21,823 bases of DNA from CAZGXI01 sp964529715 (GCA_964529715.1 CAZGXI010000053.1:1-21823), one strand, 5' to 3'. Numbered from the stretch's first letter, positions 7,443 to 14,437 are shown. Made by a program: numbers and translations. The notes: generated by a model not told the origin, from the letters alone.

Positions 7443-8071
7443 CGGCAGATGGATCGTGGCAGTTGGGTCGGCCCGGCTCCGTTATTTACCGCCTCTACGA
7501 TGCCATGCGCAGGCGGCTCAGCCGGCGGCTGGTCGGCTACCTAGCAGAAAAGGCCCTGCGGCAGGAAGGTTGCTGCGTGCTGGAAGCAGGTTCCGGCCCG
7601 GCGTCGGCGTCGTCGCTGATCGCACGGCTGCCGCAGGTCCGCCTGAGTGTCGCGGCAGACATCGACCCGGCGGCGCTGCGCGAGGCGCGCCGACGCGACC
7701 CGACATTACACGTCGTGGTGGCGGACCTGTATCACCTGCCGTTTCGCCGCGAGTCGCTGCACCTGACCTGGAACAGCAGCACGCTGGAACACCTCGACGC
7801 GCCGGAACGGGCGCTGGCCGAAATGCGCCGCGTGACCCGGCAGGACGGGCATGTGTTCGTCGGCGTGCCATACCGCGATGGGCCGTTGGGCTGGCAGCAG
7901 TGGGTGGCAAAGACTCCGCTCGGCGTGTGGATCGGCACGGTGTTCGACCGCGCCGGGTTGGACAGCCGGATGCGCGCCGCCGGGCTGGAACCGGTCGATG
8001 CACTGTACTATTTTTTTCGCTTTTTCGTCGGCGTGCTGGCAAAACCCGCCGCCCGCAAAGACGCTCCCTAG
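7439..8071 (+). CDS. Class I SAM-dependent methyltransferase, second in tandem
   Basis: A 210-residue protein with SAM motif I as VLEAGSGPASASSLIA (47-62), an acidic turn ADID (73-76), DLYHLPFRRESLHLTWNSSTLEHLD around motif II, and EMRRVTRQDGHVFVGVPYRDGP for motif III. Motif I has AGSGPAS rather than GCGTG, so it is a different branch from the preceding methyltransferase and not a recent duplicate. The ATG at 7439 overlaps the preceding stop. The frame is open further upstream but that part lies inside the previous gene. The C-terminus ends on TAG, and that same CTAG is the stop of the convergent aminotransferase. Substrate unknown; probably the last gene of the glycan operon. Confidence 0.82.
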   Translation: MTADGSWQLGRPGSVIYRLYDAMRRRLSRRLVGYLAEKALRQEGCCVLEAGSGPASASSLIARLPQVRLSVAADIDPAALREARRRDPTLHVVVADLYHLPFRRESLHLTWNSSTLEHLDAPERALAEMRRVTRQDGHVFVGVPYRDGPLGWQQWVAKTPLGVWIGTVFDRAGLDSRMRAAGLEPVDALYYFFRFFVGVLAKPAARKDAP

Positions 8072-9366
8072 AGCGCGGCGAGTCCTTCCACCAGTCGCTC
8101 GGCAGCCTGGCGCGTGCGTTCTGGCGGCAGGGCATAGCTGAACCGAATCCAGTTCGCCGCCGCCTCGCTGAAGTACACGCCCGCCACTACCGCCAGCCCG
8201 TGTTCCTGGGCCAGATAGGCGCCCAGGTCCTCCGAATCCTTAAACCCGCCCGCCTGAATCCAGCGTGTGCAGTTGATGAAGGCATAGTAGCCGTCGCCCA
8301 GCACGTGTTCGAAGCCGTGCTCCGGCAGAAAGGCGCGCAACAAGGCGCGGCTCTCGGCGGTTGGCCGGGCGATGGGCGCACACGCCTGGGCGAAGCCCAT
8401 CTCGTAGGCGGCGATGGCGACGGCCTGGGCGTAAAAACCGGGAAAGACGCCGTGCGACGCCTGGCTGCTGACGAACTGAATCACGGCCTTATCCGCCAGC
8501 AGGTGCGCGCTGCGGATGTTGCTCGCGCCGAGACTCTTGGTCAGCCCGTCGAGGAAGATCAGGCGTTTGCGCTCCTCCGGCGCAAAGGCCAGCAGTACGT
8601 CGTTGACGTTGTGCGGCGCGTGATCGCTGACCCAGTGGTAAATCCAATCGAACAGCACGAAGGGGATGCCCTGTTCCAGCGCGGCGCGGGCCAGGGCGAT
8701 CTGCTCGTCCAGCGGCAGCGTGCGCCCGGTGGGGTTGTCCGGCGAGGTGATCACCAGCCCGGCGATTTTGCGCCCGCCCTGCTCCCGGCAGAAGGCGACG
8801 CTTTCCGCGATCCCTTGCGGCGTGATGCGCCAGCCGTCAGACGGGTCGCCCGGCGCGCGCAACACGTTCAGGCCGAGCGAGTACGGCCCCCAGGTGTAGC
8901 TGATCCAGGGCACGGCGGAAACGAGCAACACATCCCCAACGCGCCCCGTGCCCAGATAGACCATCGCCTGATACGCCTTGAGCAGCCCGTCGCGCCCGCC
9001 CACGACGGCAGCGACATTTTCTGCTCCCCAGCCAGTGCGGGAGTCGAGCGCCCAGTAGCGTTCGGCGACGGCCTTCCAAAAGCGCGGCGTGCCGTGTGGG
9101 GAATCATACCCCGTGCCCTGTTCGCGCTGGAGGGCATGGGCGCGCTCCAGCAGTTCCGCCGGGACGCCGGGCAGACTGGCTCCGCCGTCGCCCTGGCTGG
9201 CGTCGTAAGTCTCCACGTTCCCGCCGCCCATCTTACTCACATAGGCGGCCAGCCCCTTCTTGATGATAAACATGCGCGACGCGGGGATGGGGCACTGCTG
9301 CGACGGGTAAGCGTGGACCGGGACGAGATTGGCATCCGATACGGCAAAGGAGGGGCGGTCAGACAT
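8068..9366 (-). CDS. PLP-dependent fold-type I aminotransferase (class I/II)
   Basis: A 432-residue protein with the aspartate-aminotransferase-fold signature: TSPDNPTGRTLP (207-218, binding Asn/Pro turn), LFDWIYHW with D240 and Y243 contacting PLP, FLDGLTKSLGASNIRSAH with the Schiff-base Lys at 277 and phosphate-binding Arg at 285, and a C-terminal NWIRFSYALP whose Arg fits the substrate-carboxylate site. It also has GYDSPHGTPRFWKAVAERY, the usual GYxxxxGxxxLRxAIA region. Amino donor and acceptor cannot be read from sequence; aspartate, aromatic or LL-diaminopimelate-type specificities are all possible. Start ATG follows AGGAG at 9377-9381. It lies 113 bp downstream of the ABC permease genes on the same strand; that gap holds paired palindromes that could control it separately. 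Confidence 0.9.
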   Translation of the reverse strand: MSDRPSFAVSDANLVPVHAYPSQQCPIPASRMFIIKKGLAAYVSKMGGGNVETYDASQGDGGASLPGVPAELLERAHALQREQGTGYDSPHGTPRFWKAVAERYWALDSRTGWGAENVAAVVGGRDGLLKAYQAMVYLGTGRVGDVLLVSAVPWISYTWGPYSLGLNVLRAPGDPSDGWRITPQGIAESVAFCREQGGRKIAGLVITSPDNPTGRTLPLDEQIALARAALEQGIPFVLFDWIYHWVSDHAPHNVNDVLLAFAPEERKRLIFLDGLTKSLGASNIRSAHLLADKAVIQFVSSQASHGVFPGFYAQAVAIAAYEMGFAQACAPIARPTAESRALLRAFLPEHGFEHVLGDGYYAFINCTRWIQAGGFKDSEDLGAYLAQEHGLAVVAGVYFSEAAANWIRFSYALPPERTRQAAERLVEGLAAL

Positions 9367-9397
9367 GGCGGCGCTTCTCCTGGGTGGTGTGGTAAGG

Positions 9398-9467
9398 ATT
9401 TGCGCAAGTGTGGCAGGATCGGCAGGCCGCCGTCAACGGCGCGGTATACGACAGGACTTGTGCAAAT
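9398..9467. promoter_or_regulatory. Long inverted repeat of two TTGCGCAA-type palindromes with inner hairpin
   Basis: ATTTGCGCAAGT (9398-9409) is matched in inverted orientation by ACTTGTGCAAAT (9456-9467), 11 of 12 positions complementary. Each arm is itself palindromic or nearly so (TTGCGCAA, TTGTGCAA). Between them is a small hairpin, CGCCG-TCAA-CGGCG, at about 9429-9442. The element fills most of the gap upstream of the aminotransferase. It could be a pair of dimeric-repressor operators about 58 bp apart (DNA looping distance), or an RNA structure between permease and aminotransferase genes. The regulator is unknown. Confidence 0.45.
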
Positions 9468-9479
9468 TGACGCCCCGGC

Positions 9480-10364
9480 TCAATAGTTCGGGTCGAGCCA
9501 GTTGCGCAAGCCCTCGCTGAGCAGGTTGCAGGCCAAAATGACCGACAGGATCGCCAGACCGGGGAAGGTCGCCAGCCACCACTGGTAAAACTTGGTCCGC
9601 CCCAGCGCAATCATCGCGCCCCACTCCGGCGTAGGCGGCACGACACCCAGCCCCAAAAAGCTCAGGGCCGACACCAGCAGGATGATCCCGCCCACGTCCA
9701 GCGCGGCCTTAATGATCAGCGGCGTCCAGCAGGCGGGTAGCACGTGCCGCAGCAGGATACGGCTCTCCCGCGCGCCGACCGCGCGCGCCGCCGTCACGTA
9801 GTCGAACGAGCGCACGATGATCACCTGGGAGCGCATCAGGCGGGCGTATTCCGGCCACAGCACCACGCAGGCCGCGATCCCGGCGTTGATCAGGCTGGGG
9901 CCGAGCATGGCCGAGATCGCCAGGGCCAGCACCACTGCCGGAAAGGCCAGCGTCACGTCGGCCACGCGCATCACGGCGTCGTCCACGACGCCGCCGAGAA
10001 ACCCCGCCAGCGCGCCGAGCAGACTGCCGAGCGTCAGGCCGACGATGACCACCGCCAACGAGGTCGGCAGCGAGATTCGCGCGCCATAGACCACACGGCT
10101 GAAGATGTCCCGTCCCAGTTCGTCGGTGCCGAAGGCGTGCTCTGCCGAGGGCGGCTCCAGGCGGTCGCGCAATACCTGCTGCAAGGGATCGAATGGCGCA
10201 ATCTGCGGCCCGAACAGCACGATGACGCCCCACAACGCCAGCGTCAGCGCGCCGACCCAGAACGACGGATATTTGCGCATGTGCTTCAGGATCGCCGCCG
10301 GCAGGCGGTCGGCTGTCTGCGCTTCCCGCAGGGGATGGGTGAGAGTAGTTGCTACGTCACTCAT
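9480..10364 (-). CDS. ABC transporter permease, DppC/OppC-type (peptide/nickel family)
   Basis: A 294-residue integral membrane protein. It has an N-terminal cytosolic stretch, a first helix at about 37-55 followed by IAPFDPLQQVLRDRLEPPSAEHAFGTDELGRDIFSRVVYG (the hallmark N-terminal region of the OppC/DppC family), five more helices, and the ATPase-contacting EAA loop YVTAARAVGARESRILLRHVLP. The C-terminus ends NLLSEGLRNWLDPNY, close to the family's usual GDGLRDALDP ending. Start ATG at 10364 was chosen because it gives the normal family length and overlaps the preceding permease stop by 8 bp; the open frame extends further upstream only inside the other permease gene. Confidence 0.92.
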   Translation of the reverse strand: MSDVATTLTHPLREAQTADRLPAAILKHMRKYPSFWVGALTLALWGVIVLFGPQIAPFDPLQQVLRDRLEPPSAEHAFGTDELGRDIFSRVVYGARISLPTSLAVVIVGLTLGSLLGALAGFLGGVVDDAVMRVADVTLAFPAVVLALAISAMLGPSLINAGIAACVVLWPEYARLMRSQVIIVRSFDYVTAARAVGARESRILLRHVLPACWTPLIIKAALDVGGIILLVSALSFLGLGVVPPTPEWGAMIALGRTKFYQWWLATFPGLAILSVILACNLLSEGLRNWLDPNY

Positions 10365-11376
10365 GGCGCACTCGTGGGTCCAGCACCCCATACAGAAGGT
10401 CAACCACCATGTTGACCACAATGTAGATGATGGCGATCAGCAGCGTCCCGCCCTGGATGGCCGGGTAATCCAGGTTCACCGCCGCGCGCACGAGATATTG
10501 CCCCAGGCCCGGCCAGTCGAAGACCGTTTCGGTCATCACCGCGCCGCTGAGCAGCCCGGCGAACGCCAGCCCCAGTACCGTCACCAGTGGGATCAGGGCA
10601 TTGCGCAGCGCATGCCCCACCACAACCCGCCGTTCGGCCAGGCCTTTGCCCCGCGCCGTGCGGATGTAGTCTTTGCGCATCTCCTCGATGATCGCCGCGC
10701 GCGTGACGCGCAGCACCAGCGCCAGTGTGAAGCCACCCAGGATAACCGTCGGCAGAACCAGGTGATGCAACGCGCTGCCGAACGCAGCCCAATCGCCCGC
10801 CAGCAGCGAATCGACGGTCAGCAGGCCAGTGGCGTGCGGCGGCATCGCCATACGCGGGTCCAGGCGACCCGGCCCCGGCGTAATTCCCAGATGATAGTAA
10901 AATACAAACAAAAAGATCAGCCCGGTCCAAAAGGGCGGCAGCGAGCCGTTCAGCAGCGACACAAGCCACACCCCCCGGTCGAACAGGCTGCCGTTCTTCA
11001 CCCCCGCCAGGATGCCAAGCGGAATACCTAAAACAATGGCGAACAGCAGCGAACTGATCGCCAGTTCAATCGTGGCCGGGAGATAGAGCAGCAGATCGCC
11101 CAACACCGGGCGGCGCGTCAGAAACGATGTACCCAGGTCGCCGCGCGCCATGTTGGCTACGTAAGTGAGGTACTGCTCCCACACGGGCCGGTCCAATCCC
11201 CAGCGTTCGACCGCCGCCTGGACGATCTCCGGGTTGTTCATGGCGCGCTCGCCGACGATCATGACCAGCGGATCGATCTGGACGAGGTTGTAAATGAGGA
11301 AGAGCGCCAGCGAGATGCCGATCAGCATCGGAATCGCCAGCAGCAGCCGCCGGGCGACGTAACGGGTCAGGTTCAT
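10357..11376 (-). CDS. ABC transporter permease, DppB/OppB-type (peptide/nickel family)
   Basis: A 339-residue membrane protein starting MNLTRYVARRLLLAIPMLIGISLALFLIYNL, the typical DppB first helix. It contains GDLGTSFLTRRPVLGDLL, a central set of helices, the EAA loop DYIRTARGKGLAERRVVVGHALRNALIP, and FDWPGLGQYLVRAAVNLDYPAIQGG near the end, all diagnostic of the family. It pairs with the DppC-type gene to form the channel dimer. Start ATG at 11376 fits the family; the longer open frame would run through a perfect hairpin at 11409-11436 and lacks homology. It is separated from the binding-protein gene by 71 bp containing that hairpin. Confidence 0.93.
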   Translation of the reverse strand: MNLTRYVARRLLLAIPMLIGISLALFLIYNLVQIDPLVMIVGERAMNNPEIVQAAVERWGLDRPVWEQYLTYVANMARGDLGTSFLTRRPVLGDLLLYLPATIELAISSLLFAIVLGIPLGILAGVKNGSLFDRGVWLVSLLNGSLPPFWTGLIFLFVFYYHLGITPGPGRLDPRMAMPPHATGLLTVDSLLAGDWAAFGSALHHLVLPTVILGGFTLALVLRVTRAAIIEEMRKDYIRTARGKGLAERRVVVGHALRNALIPLVTVLGLAFAGLLSGAVMTETVFDWPGLGQYLVRAAVNLDYPAIQGGTLLIAIIYIVVNMVVDLLYGVLDPRVRHE

Positions 11377-11408
11377 GCCGGTTATCCCTGGAAAATGCAG
11401 GGTGATCG

Positions 11409-11436
11409 GTAGGGGCACGCTATGACGTGCCCCTAC
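11409..11436. repeat. Perfect 11-bp inverted repeat, 6-nt loop (hairpin family copy 2)
   Basis: Arm GTAGGGGCACG (11409-11419) is exactly reverse-complemented at 11426-11436, loop CTATGA. It sits in the 71-bp gap between the solute-binding-protein stop and the DppB start, both minus strand. There is no following T-run. A stable hairpin here would be placed to protect the upstream binding-protein mRNA and lower permease expression, as the REP elements between malE and malF do in E. coli; for this locus that is inference. It shares 8 of 11 arm positions with the hairpin at 2373-2400. Confidence 0.8.
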
Positions 11437-11447
11437 GACGCACAAGG

Positions 11448-13031
11448 TTATTCCACGCTCATCCCGTAGAAGTCCATGAAGTACACCGGATGGAAGGCAA
11501 AGCCCTGTACATTGGCGCGCAGCGCGTAAAGCTGCTGCGGCTGGAACAGCGGCACGAACACCGCCTCGGCCACGTGCGCTGCCTGATACTGCTCATAGAG
11601 CGCCGTGCGCGCCGCCGGGTCGGCCTCGAACTTAGCCTCATCGGCAAGGCGGGCGATTTCCGCCGAATTCAACTGGATGCGGAAGGCCGGGCCGACATCA
11701 GGATAAGAGAAGTAGTCCGACCACATCGTGGCATCCAGGTAGTCTGGCGTCCACGTGCTGAACAGGAACGAAAGCTCCTGTGCGCGGAAGGCGGTCAGGA
11801 AGTCGGAGGTTGGGCGCTGGTCGATGGTCACGTTGACGCCGATCTCGGCCAGGTCGGCCTGAATTTTGGCCGCCAGCGTTTCCGCCGGGATGCCGCCCGG
11901 CGCGCCGCTGCCGATGTAGAGCGTCAGATCGAAGCCATCTGCCACGCCTGCCTCGGCCAGCAGTGCGCGCGCCCGGTCCAGGTCACGGACATAGCGCCCC
12001 GCCGGGTCCGACCCCTGCACGCCGATGGGCAGGATCGAGGCCGGACGATCAGCGTAGCCCAGCAGCAGGTCGTTGATGATGCCGTCGTAGTCGATGGCGG
12101 AGGCAATCGCCTGCCGCACGCGCGCATCCGCCAGCGGCAGCCCGAACGACTCGGCGGGCGACATCGCCACGTAAGTCACGTTGAGCGTCTGCCCGACTTC
12201 CAACACGAGCTGGTCGTTGCCTGTCACCTGCGCGGCCAGGTCCTTATCAACATTCTCGGCAATGTCCACGTCGCCGCGTTCCAGCAATTGCAGCGCGCTG
12301 GACGAATCGTTGACGTTGCGCAGCGTCACCCCGGCCAGGGCAGCAGGTCCGCGCCAATAGCTGTCGTTGCGGACCATCGTGATCTCCACGTCGGGCGTCC
12401 AACCGGTCAGGATAAACGGCCCCGACCCGGCGGAGTTCTGGGTGAGCCAGTCGTTGGCCGTGTCGGTCTGGTCAGCATCCTCGGCGTCGGTCGCGCCGTG
12501 CGCAATCGCCACCTGGCTGTCCAGGATGCTCATAGCGGGCACGGTGACAACAGTTGGGAAAGCCGGAAACGGCTCGCTCAACGTGACCCGCACCGTGCGG
12601 TCGTCCACAACCTCGATGCTGGCAATGGGATCGGCGTAAAACGAGGGGTTGCCCTTGATATTCTTGAGGCGCGTCCAGGAAAAGCGCACGTCCTCCGCCG
12701 TGACCGGGTTGCCGGAAGCGAAAGTGACACCTTCGCGCAGCACGAAGGTATACACCAGGCCATCATCCGAGACCGTGTAGCTCTCGGCCAGGGCAGGCCG
12801 GACGGTTGTCAGATCGTCGGCGGTGATCTCCAGCAGCGTGTCGTAGGTGGCGCGGTGAATCGTGAGGTTGGTCGTCTCAAAGGCGCGCGCCGGGTCGAGG
12901 GTGATCACGTCGTCCAGGTTCGTGGCAACGATCAGGGTGTGGTCGCCCTGCGCCTGCGCGGGCACGATGCCTGATCCCGTAACCCATACGGCAATCGATA
13001 GAAGAACAAGAAAGACAAAACCTCTCTTCAT
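11448..13031 (-). CDS. Peptide/nickel-type ABC transporter solute-binding protein (SBP family 5)
   Basis: A 527-residue secreted protein with a signal peptide (MKRGFVFLVLLSIAVWVTGSG, probable cleavage after VPAQAQ at about 28) and the SBP_bac_5 pattern: LIVATNLDDVITLDPARAFETTN, LRPALAESYTVSDDGLVYTFVLREGVTFASGNPVTAEDVRFSWTR, GSGPFILTGW, and VRQAIASAIDYDGIINDLLLG. It delivers a peptide or similar ligand to the two downstream permeases; the ligand cannot be read from sequence. No lipobox Cys is present near the cleavage site, so it is not an obvious lipoprotein, which raises the question of how it stays at the surface. A strong promoter and an AGGAGG ribosome site (13037-13042) precede it, fitting high expression. 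First gene of the transporter operon. Confidence 0.93.
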   Translation of the reverse strand: MKRGFVFLVLLSIAVWVTGSGIVPAQAQGDHTLIVATNLDDVITLDPARAFETTNLTIHRATYDTLLEITADDLTTVRPALAESYTVSDDGLVYTFVLREGVTFASGNPVTAEDVRFSWTRLKNIKGNPSFYADPIASIEVVDDRTVRVTLSEPFPAFPTVVTVPAMSILDSQVAIAHGATDAEDADQTDTANDWLTQNSAGSGPFILTGWTPDVEITMVRNDSYWRGPAALAGVTLRNVNDSSSALQLLERGDVDIAENVDKDLAAQVTGNDQLVLEVGQTLNVTYVAMSPAESFGLPLADARVRQAIASAIDYDGIINDLLLGYADRPASILPIGVQGSDPAGRYVRDLDRARALLAEAGVADGFDLTLYIGSGAPGGIPAETLAAKIQADLAEIGVNVTIDQRPTSDFLTAFRAQELSFLFSTWTPDYLDATMWSDYFSYPDVGPAFRIQLNSAEIARLADEAKFEADPAARTALYEQYQAAHVAEAVFVPLFQPQQLYALRANVQGFAFHPVYFMDFYGMSVE

Positions 13032-13066
13032 TTTCCCCTCCTCACGTTTTTAAAGACCTGGGCGAT

Positions 13067-13095
13067 AGTTTAGGTCAAGAAAAAGGGGTTGTCAA
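13067..13095 (-). promoter_or_regulatory. Strong sigma70-type promoter of the ABC transporter operon
   Basis: On the minus strand TTGACA (13095-13090), a 17-nt spacer and TAAACT (13072-13067) form a near-consensus promoter 36 nt upstream of the ATG at 13031. The Shine-Dalgarno AGGAGG follows at 13042-13037. A short inverted pair GACCT/AGGTC flanks the -10 box and could be an operator. This is the best promoter match in the window. Confidence 0.65.
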
Positions 13096-13125
13096 TGTAA
13101 CCGCTGCCGATGCGCGTTGTGCAGA

Positions 13126-13155
13126 TTGCAATCCGCCGCCGTCTGCTTTTACAAT
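13126..13155 (+). promoter_or_regulatory. Sigma70-type promoter of the beta-hydroxyacid dehydrogenase gene
   Basis: TTGCAA (13126-13131), an 18-nt spacer and TACAAT (13150-13155) precede the ATG at 13207 by about 51 nt; AGGAG lies at 13195-13199. It is back to back with the ABC operon promoter, the two -35 boxes being about 30 bp apart, so a shared regulator could act on both. Confidence 0.5.
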
Positions 13156-13206
13156 TTGCCGCGCCCGTTGGGACACAAGGACCGTTCACACATAAGGAGT
13201 GAAGGC

Positions 13207-14100
13207 ATGACTACCGTCGGATACATCGGCCTGGGGCTGATGGGCGCGCCGATGGTCCGCCACCTGATGCAGGCCGGACACAGGCTCGTGGTTCATAATC
13301 GCAGCCGGGCCATCGTGGATCAACTGGTCGCCGAGGGCGCGAAAGCCGCCCATTCCCCGCAAGAAGTGGCAGCCCAGGTAGACGTGGTGTTCACCAATCT
13401 ACCCGATTCGCCGGACGTGGAGCGGGTCGCGCTGGGGTCAGAGGGCGTCATCGCCGGGGCGCACCCAGGGCTGATCTTCGTGGATAACAGCACGATCAAG
13501 CCGGAGACGGCCCGCTACATCGCGGCGGAACTGGCGAAAGTCGGCGTCAGGGCGTTAGACGCCCCGGTAAGCGGCGGCGAGATCGGCGCGATCCAGGGCA
13601 CGCTGACGATCATGGTCGGCGGGCCGCAAGACGCCTTCGACGCCGTGCTGCCGCTGTTCCGGGCAATGGGCAAGACCGTTACCCGCATTGGCGACAGCGG
13701 GGCCGGGCAGATCGCCAAAGCCGCCAACCAGATCATCGTCGCGGCGCAGATGGCAGCCCTGGCTGAGGCGTTGGTGCTGGTGCAAAAGTCCGGCGTCGAT
13801 CCGCAGCGCGTCGTACAGGCCATCAGCAAGGGATCGGCGCAGTGCTGGGCGCTGGACGTGAAGCCGGAGCGTCTGTTCCGCCGCGAATTGAGGCCGGGCT
13901 TCAAGGCACATATGCAGCACAAGGACCTGAACATCGTGCTCGACACAGGCAACACTTACGGCGTGCCACTGCCCATCACCGCCGCCATCCAACAGCTTTA
14001 TCGCGCCATGCTGGCAGCAGGCAACGGCGGTCTGGACAACAGCGCCGTGATCACCGTGTTGGAGGCATTGGCGGGCGTGACGGTGGGGCAGGCCGAATAG
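13207..14100 (+). CDS. NAD(P)-dependent beta-hydroxyacid dehydrogenase (3-hydroxyisobutyrate dehydrogenase/tartronate semialdehyde reductase family)
   Basis: A 297-residue protein with the family's usual length. It has the Rossmann signature GYIGLGLMGAPM (5-16), VFTNLPDSPDV near 61, FVDNSTIKPE (91-100), the substrate loop DAPVSGGEIGAIQGTL (118-133, with S122-G-G) and the catalytic Lys in GAGQIAKAANQ (K171, N174). HNRSRA after strand 2 puts Arg32 where NADP(H) users have a basic residue and NAD users an Asp, so NADP(H) preference is likely. The reaction is reversible oxidation of a beta-hydroxyacid to the semialdehyde; the exact substrate (3-hydroxyisobutyrate, glycerate, gamma-hydroxybutyrate or similar) is not determined. 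ATG at 13207 has AGGAG 7 nt upstream. It is divergent from the ABC transporter operon. Confidence 0.9.
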   Translation: MTTVGYIGLGLMGAPMVRHLMQAGHRLVVHNRSRAIVDQLVAEGAKAAHSPQEVAAQVDVVFTNLPDSPDVERVALGSEGVIAGAHPGLIFVDNSTIKPETARYIAAELAKVGVRALDAPVSGGEIGAIQGTLTIMVGGPQDAFDAVLPLFRAMGKTVTRIGDSGAGQIAKAANQIIVAAQMAALAEALVLVQKSGVDPQRVVQAISKGSAQCWALDVKPERLFRRELRPGFKAHMQHKDLNIVLDTGNTYGVPLPITAAIQQLYRAMLAAGNGGLDNSAVITVLEALAGVTVGQAE

Positions 14101-14124
14101 CCCAAAAGTCCGGGGGATTGTGAT

Positions 14125-14186
14125 GTGAACCAACCTCTCAACCTATCTTTGGTTAGGTGATTCACGAGGGGCATCGGACGTATAGT
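14125..14186 (+). promoter_or_regulatory. Possible stem-loop and -10 box upstream of the 57-aa gene
   Basis: GTGAA (14125-14129) pairs with TTCAC (14161-14165), and inside it ACCTA (14141-14145) pairs with TAGGT (14154-14158). TATAGT at 14181-14186 would make a good -10 box with a start near 14193, leaving a 44-nt leader to the ATG at 14237, but only a poor -35 (TGATTC, 14158-14163, 17-nt spacer) is seen. The inverted repeat just upstream could be an activator or repressor site, or the weak 3' end of the dehydrogenase transcript. Confidence 0.3.
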
Positions 14187-14236
14187 AGGGTCGTAAATGA
14201 GGAACAGGACTGAACGATACCAGGAGATAGTGAAAC

Positions 14237-14410
14237 ATGTTCCCTCCGATGACCCAGACGACCGAACGCGCGCGCATTCAGAACGAAGCCCGCGAACGCG
14301 ACCAGAAGGCCGCCCACGCCGTGCAGGTCCGCCCCACAAAGACCGAGACCCGCCAGCGCGATGAGCGCCCCACGCAGCCGGTTGTCCGCGAGCAGGTGGG
14401 CCAGGCGTAA
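14237..14410 (+). CDS. Small highly charged 57-residue protein, unrecognised
   Basis: I do not recognise this gene. It reads ATG to TAA over 58 codons. Support: AGGAG at 14222-14226 upstream, about 86% G or C at third codon positions like its neighbours, and a strong intrinsic terminator 27 bp after the stop. The protein is hydrophilic with no membrane or signal segment: 9 Arg, 2 Lys, 6 Glu, 2 Asp and 8 Gln, no Cys, Trp or Tyr. Residues 8-30 look helical; the second half is rich in Thr, Pro and Arg (PTKTETRQRDERPTQP, 33-48) and probably disordered. RERDQK (19-24) and RQRDER (39-44) are similar motifs 20 residues apart. A nucleic-acid or ribosome-associated small protein is possible but unproven. 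Confidence 0.6.
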   Translation: MFPPMTQTTERARIQNEARERDQKAAHAVQVRPTKTETRQRDERPTQPVVREQVGQA

Positions 14411-14437
14411 TGCTCCGGCCCACCGCCCCCCCCAACG

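Noticed and set aside
7279..9486. A 735-codon plus-strand open frame across the methyltransferases and aminotransferase
   Set aside because: It overlaps three genes with clear motifs, in the wrong frame or strand, and has no recognisable domain or good ribosome site.
11427..12974. A 515-codon plus-strand open frame opposite the solute-binding protein
   Set aside because: Antisense shadow; composition is Arg/His/Gln/Val-heavy and the minus strand encodes an unmistakable SBP family 5 protein.
14411..14437. C-rich run before the terminator as a possible site of programmed slippage
   Set aside because: It follows the small gene's stop codon and lies outside any coding region; more likely neutral.
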